From positions 251,309,810-251,373,809 of the forward strand of contig CM041782.1 of NCBI GenBank assembly GCA_023374045.1: DNA of 64,000 nucleotides. Direction: 5' to 3'. The translations under genes and the position numbers were made by a program. The notes beneath the pieces are model-generated. The model was not told the DNA's origin. It saw only the letters and a list, made by a program, of their open reading frames with translations, and ran no database searches. Shown here piece after piece: positions 59,349-64,000 of this stretch; the first letter of the stretch is position 1; each line of letters opens with the position of its first letter. The DNA comes from Limonium bicolor (lineage: Eukaryota; Streptophyta; Magnoliopsida; Caryophyllales; Plumbaginaceae).

Positions 59349-61599
59349 TGAAATACCCCTAACATTATAATAGTTTGATTAAGGGAGATAATCCCGTAAT
59401 CAATAAATTAAGGCACTTAAAAATAATTAGGGAGACATATAACTCCTAAAAGATTTAAGCAACATATAATAAGTTTCTAAATTAAAAAGAAAACAATAGT
59501 CCGTGACCCCGGACACGTTAAAAATTTAGGATTTTTTAATGCGGTTTAAGGGGAAATTGGAAGATGATCGAAAATGGACATATGGACTCATAGATAGTAA
59601 AAAAAAAACATTATTACATGTTCTAAATTTAATATGAGAGGTAATACATTATTACATGTGTTAAATAACACTAGCATACCTTAATAATTGTGTAAATATT
59701 TTATATGCCCAAAAACAATCATAAGCACAATATATACTCATATACACATCTATGTCAAAAAGAAATTAATAATGATGATAATAATAATAATAATAAGTCA
59801 CCACCTAGTACATGACTATAGTTACACATGTACAAGTTATGTAATAATACTAGCTAATGAAAACATTTTGAATTCCCTCCAAAAATAAATTATGCTAATC
59901 GATTATCTGCACAGGCAAAAGAAGATAAATGACATCAGTACACAAAATAAATAACAAATTAACAAGTACATATGCAAAGTACATATAACCCCACCTATCT
60001 TACCTCCCTATCTGTCCGACTGCCCAATGTCAATAGCTCCCATCACTTTTCTTCTTCCTGCACACGACAGCTTTCCCAATCCCTCTTCTCTTCTTCCTTT
60101 TCACGCATCCCTAGCTCCTCTCTTCTGCCTGCTCTCGGACAAGCAATGGAGTAGACCACAACATAAACAGACACTCCTCTATAGCAAATACTTCCCACCT
60201 TCCATCCTTTTCTCGGCTGAATGAACAAGGAGCACCAACCACCCATTCCTTCCCTAATTTCAGAAGCTCCACACACACAGGAGCATGTGCTGTTGCAACT
60301 GAAACAACCAGAACCTTGTAAAAATACTCTCTCTGCAGACCCAGGCAATAGATTTAGAGCGAGCAGTACACCGGTGGACTGGTTGGCAGGCAGCTGTTGT
60401 GCGCAGCGAGGACGCCCAATAGTCAGACCGGAGAAGCCAACTCATCAAAAAAAAACTGAAACACAAAAAAAACATGTGAGTAAGCAAGCTTTTCTTCCTT
60501 CCTTCCACGGTTCCATCCATTTCCTTTCCTCCTGACTCATGCCAGTTTCTTTCTGTTCCTGTTATGCTACCACCTTGCCTCCCTGTCCCACGCTGGAATG
60601 ACAAACCGAAGAACAACAAGTTGCAAACAGCAATAACTACAAGGCTGAGCTCTCTGTTTTTCCTTCCTTATTTTCATACCATTTTTCTCAGCATGTTCCC
60701 ATCAGTTTCCTGCCATTCTTGAGGTACAACAACCACATATGAAAGCTCTATTTAATACCCTTTTCCTGCCTGTATAAGGTCACGAACAGTGGCTCTTTCC
60801 AGCCCCTCCACTGAGCAAAAACGACACCACAAGACTTCACCATGGATGGACTGTAGCAGGAGGTAAAACTGAGACTTCTAGGCTGTTAAACATTGTTTTC
60901 CCCTTTAGTTTTCTTGCTCAAAAACTGAGCTTATTCTCTCTGTGTCTAGCTGCCAAAAACCACCGTAAGAAGCCTTCAAAAAAAACCAATGTAAAAATCA
61001 ACATGGACATGGATATTGAAGCTGCCCTTCTCCTTCATGTTTCATACAAAAAAAAAATACTGAAGTAGTCCCTTGTTTTTGGCTGACCGAGAGCACATCC
61101 AAACCCCTGCAAAACAGCAAGGTAATCACCCCTCCTTATGTTCAAAAACCATGTCAAAAACCTACCTTTAAACTCCTTAACTTACTACTTACAACTGGTC
61201 ACTAACTAGCTGGTTGTCATGGTGGAAACAATCAAACAAAAAAAGGGTATGAATTCACCCACAGATTGCCGACAAGGTTGTGAGTCTTTGCTGAGAGGAG
61301 ACATCAAGTTTAGAAGGTAAAAATCTAACTAAAACCTTGAGATTTATATGCATGATCAAGCTTAAATTTGATACAAAAAATGTGTGTAACCGTAGCATAT
61401 ATACATATATATATAGGCTGAGGAAAGGAGCTTTTAGCTGGTGAGAAAGTGTTGTGAAGCTTGAAAATCTCCTTGGTGATTATATTAAGGTAAAAAAAAT
61501 GCTTAACATCCTTTTCTGCCTTGGGGTTTACTAATTTATAAACCTGTACACAGCCGGGAGAACATGGTATGAAAGTGTGGATTAAACTCTAAATATATG
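59349..61599 (+). mobile_element. LTR of element F, 5' part
   Basis: It starts TGAAATACCCC right after the polypurine tract. It continues as AT-rich then CT-rich leader-like sequence (about 60000-60840). The open frames 60043-60619 on both strands are low-complexity. No matching second copy is in the window, so its end is uncertain; another LTR-like start follows at 61600. Confidence 0.6.
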
Positions 61600-64000
61600 T
61601 GAAATACCCCTAAATTAATTTAAATTAATTTAGGGGATTTCTTTATTAAACCATAAATAATACTATTAATATTAAATTATGGTATGGAATTATGAATATT
61701 AAATTATTATATGGAATTGTGAAATTTATTTAGGGGTTTTCTCCTATTTAACCCTAATTATTATACATTATTATATAGTATTATGAATTTAATAATAAGA
61801 TTTATAAGTCAATAAATCTTGGGAAAATTTCTAAACACTCCAAATAATATAAAGATTTAGGAAGTGTTGGAACATTGTTTTGAAACATAAAAGTCAATAT
61901 AAAATTCTAGAAACCTTAGAGCTTATTAAGCCTTGCTAGAGTTGACTTTTTGAGAATGGTCAAACCAGGCCATGAAACCTATACCAATAAATAGGTTATG
62001 AAAAACCATGAAGATCGATAAAAAGAACGTTAAAAACGGATCATCCTAGCCAAAGTTATGATAAATTGAAGTTTAGAGCCAAAATTTTGAAGGATGCTGA
62101 CGTGTCCAGGACACGTGTCGCGCCCAGTCAGCCCGATTTAACTTAGTCTTTTCAGATTTCCTTCAGTTATGGTATGCCAAGGGTCGATCTTTAGACACCT
62201 ATATCTTTTTCCCTACTCCACCATTTGGTATGCCGTTTGTTTCATTCGATTCTCCTATCTTTTCTCTTTCCAACCATTACTCACATCATCTAACTCATTC
62301 TACATCGACGGGAAAATCGATCTAAAGTTGGCTCCTCGCGATTGCGTAACCCAGAACTGCAGTTTTTCCTGAAATCGGGTAAACTTCGTCACGCCATAAC
62401 TTCTTCGTTCTCGTCCAAATTTCGTGTTCTTTAGCTTGTTTGAAGATCTCAAATCCCTCTATAACTTTCATGTTTATGGCCAAGGCTGATTCTCACGGGT
62501 TTGGGAGATAAATCTGTCTAAAGTTGCCCACTCGATCACGGCGGTAATTCTGCCCAGTTTCATCCCGAACCAACTAGGTAAACTCAGATCTTGTGAGATC
62601 TATAACTTTCTCCCTAGTTCATCAAAATCAATGATTCTTCCACTAGCATCTAGAGTTACATGTCTAGTTTGGATTGTGATAGGTTACATGAATCAAATCT
62701 CTCTCAGTTGGTGCGAGTTGATTCGAGAAGTGGCATACCCGAACCGCACATGAAATAACGTTTTCCAGATTTCCGATTTGATTTCACCCCGTTAATGCAA
62801 TTCCGGTGAGTTTCCGATCAAATTTCTCCATGGTTTCTATTCGAAATTTCATCATCGATCAAACCCACATGCCAATTTGGTCTATTATGCATTACAATGT
62901 GAGAATTTGTCAAAATTGAATTCGAATTGAACCTTGAACCCTAACTTCGAACCCAGATTCGAAATTACTCAATTCTGCATGAAAATTGGGGAAATTGGTA
63001 CCATTAGAACCGGGATTTACTTACGAATCGATAGGAACAAGAATCATCGAATTTGGTTCTGTAGATTGTGAGAAAAACGAGATTTAGTACTCGATCCCCT
63101 TATTACCTTCGCTGATGAACTCGAGAGTTCTGGGCCGTCCGATCGCGGTTAATAAACATGGACGGCCGAGATTAGATCGTGGGGATTTATAAAGTATTAA
63201 GTGAATATGTTTTCCAGAATAAAGTCCTAACTTGCTAGATTTATTTAATGGCCTTCCCGAATGTATTTTGACTTGAAATTTTAACCATAGATTCCTTATA
63301 AAATCTAGTTTATTTTGATGTAAATAATAGGGTTTTGAGTTTTTAAACATAAGTTATGATTTTTGCAAGTTAGAGTATTATGGAATTATTTGGATAATTT
63401 AAAATAATATTTTTATGCAAATAAAAATTTTATAATATGTCTAAAAGTTATAGTTACTAATATTAATTTGGGATTTTTGGACAATGTAAATGGGTCTAAA
63501 AATTGTGTTTATGAGTTTTTCATAAGAATAACTTATAATATATGGTTTTAATGTAATCAAAAATTAAGTTATAGTTGATTAATGAACTTTATAGGTTGGG
63601 GAAAATATAATAAGATGATTAACATTTAATACAGTATGTTTATAAATATTTTGGGTACTACTTTAAGTGAGTAAAAAATTGTTACATATATTTATATATA
63701 TATGTATGAGAGAAATAAATAGAAATTATATTAAATCAAGGAATTTAACTAAACTACATTTTATTTATTAATATAATATGGAAGCTAATATGTTTAACGA
63801 AACTAAGGGAAATACTTTATTTTATAAACCATATATTGGATGTAGCTATGTGTAAACGTTAGTATAAATAAAGTGCAATAAAGCTACACAAGGAATGTCT
63901 TGAATAAATCCTAATATATACACATAAAAAAACTACATAAATAAAAGAAATAAAATGCCTTATAGAAAAATAATATGAAGGAATCAATGAGATAAACTAA
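61600..64000 (+). mobile_element. LTR-like sequence of another family
   Basis: It starts TGAAATACCCCTAAATT, the shared LTR start motif, with a perfect 30-bp palindrome at 61607-61636. It has no polypurine tract before it, so it may be a solo LTR, a nested insertion or an internal duplication. Further on are a short hairpin (CGTGTCC/GGACACG, 62101-62115), GC-richer leader-like sequence to about 63100 with GGCCGTCC/GGACGGCC arms (63133-63140, 63160-63167), then AT-rich sequence without recognisable features to the window end. Confidence 0.4.

Noticed and set aside
60043..60619. Overlapping open frames of about 100-119 codons on both strands
   Set aside because: CT-rich low-complexity leader-like sequence inside an LTR; no domain and no codon pattern.

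Overview
The window is plant nuclear DNA made almost entirely of LTR retrotransposons of the Ty3/gypsy type, several nested in one another. I see no convincing host gene, tRNA, rRNA or CRISPR array. A plant source is indicated by chromovirus-type pol proteins with a C-terminal chromodomain, primer-binding sites matching initiator tRNA-Met (TGGTATCAGAGC), LTRs of 2.5-4.2 kb, solo LTRs and AT-rich spacers. I cannot name the species. A 500-N assembly gap lies at 53346-53845.

Layout. 1-1061: part of a D-type LTR on the minus strand. 1062-9931: element A, 5'-truncated: gag tail, AlkB-like domain, pol, 3' LTR. 9932-11730 and 15655-15966: non-coding 3' interior of element D, split by a solo LTR of the A/B family (11731-15654, target duplication GTGAT); the element D 3' LTR follows at 15967-20164. 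20165-22891: LTR remnants, the largest on the minus strand. 22892-36795: element B, the most complete AlkB-carrying copy: 5' LTR, PBS, intron-containing gag, AlkB-like domain, pol, and a 3' LTR whose end is lost in a junction with a second gag fragment (36796-37000). 37001-40173 and 50369-52567: non-coding interior of element E, split by element C (40174-50368, paired LTRs, target duplication TCCTA, frameshifted gag-pol). 52568-53345: start of the element E LTR, cut by the gap. 53846-55258: inverted C-like LTR fragment. 55259-59348: interior of element F, non-coding apart from an integrase/chromodomain tail. 59349-64000: element F LTR and another LTR-like unit.

The main discovery candidate is the A/B family. 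Between gag and pol it carries an AlkB-like 2-oxoglutarate/Fe(II) dioxygenase domain closest to plant ALKBH1. The HxD, distal His and RxNxTxR positions are present in both copies. Comparing the two copies by eye over the AlkB frame gives 23 synonymous against 8 non-synonymous codon differences, so the frame seems to have been selected while the element was active. Gag of element B is interrupted by two clear GT-AG introns. A third donor at the end of gag is phase-compatible with one acceptor before AlkB and another before protease, which suggests alternative Gag-AlkB and Gag-Pol messages.

Other signals recur across otherwise different families: tandem hairpin arrays inside the LTRs, with both arms changed together between copies; splice-site-like pairs inside the LTRs; a short conserved hairpin before the LTR acceptor; and a sequence-variable stem-loop next to the polypurine tract. 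Many single-base indels, especially at 31680-32580, may be assembly errors rather than biology.
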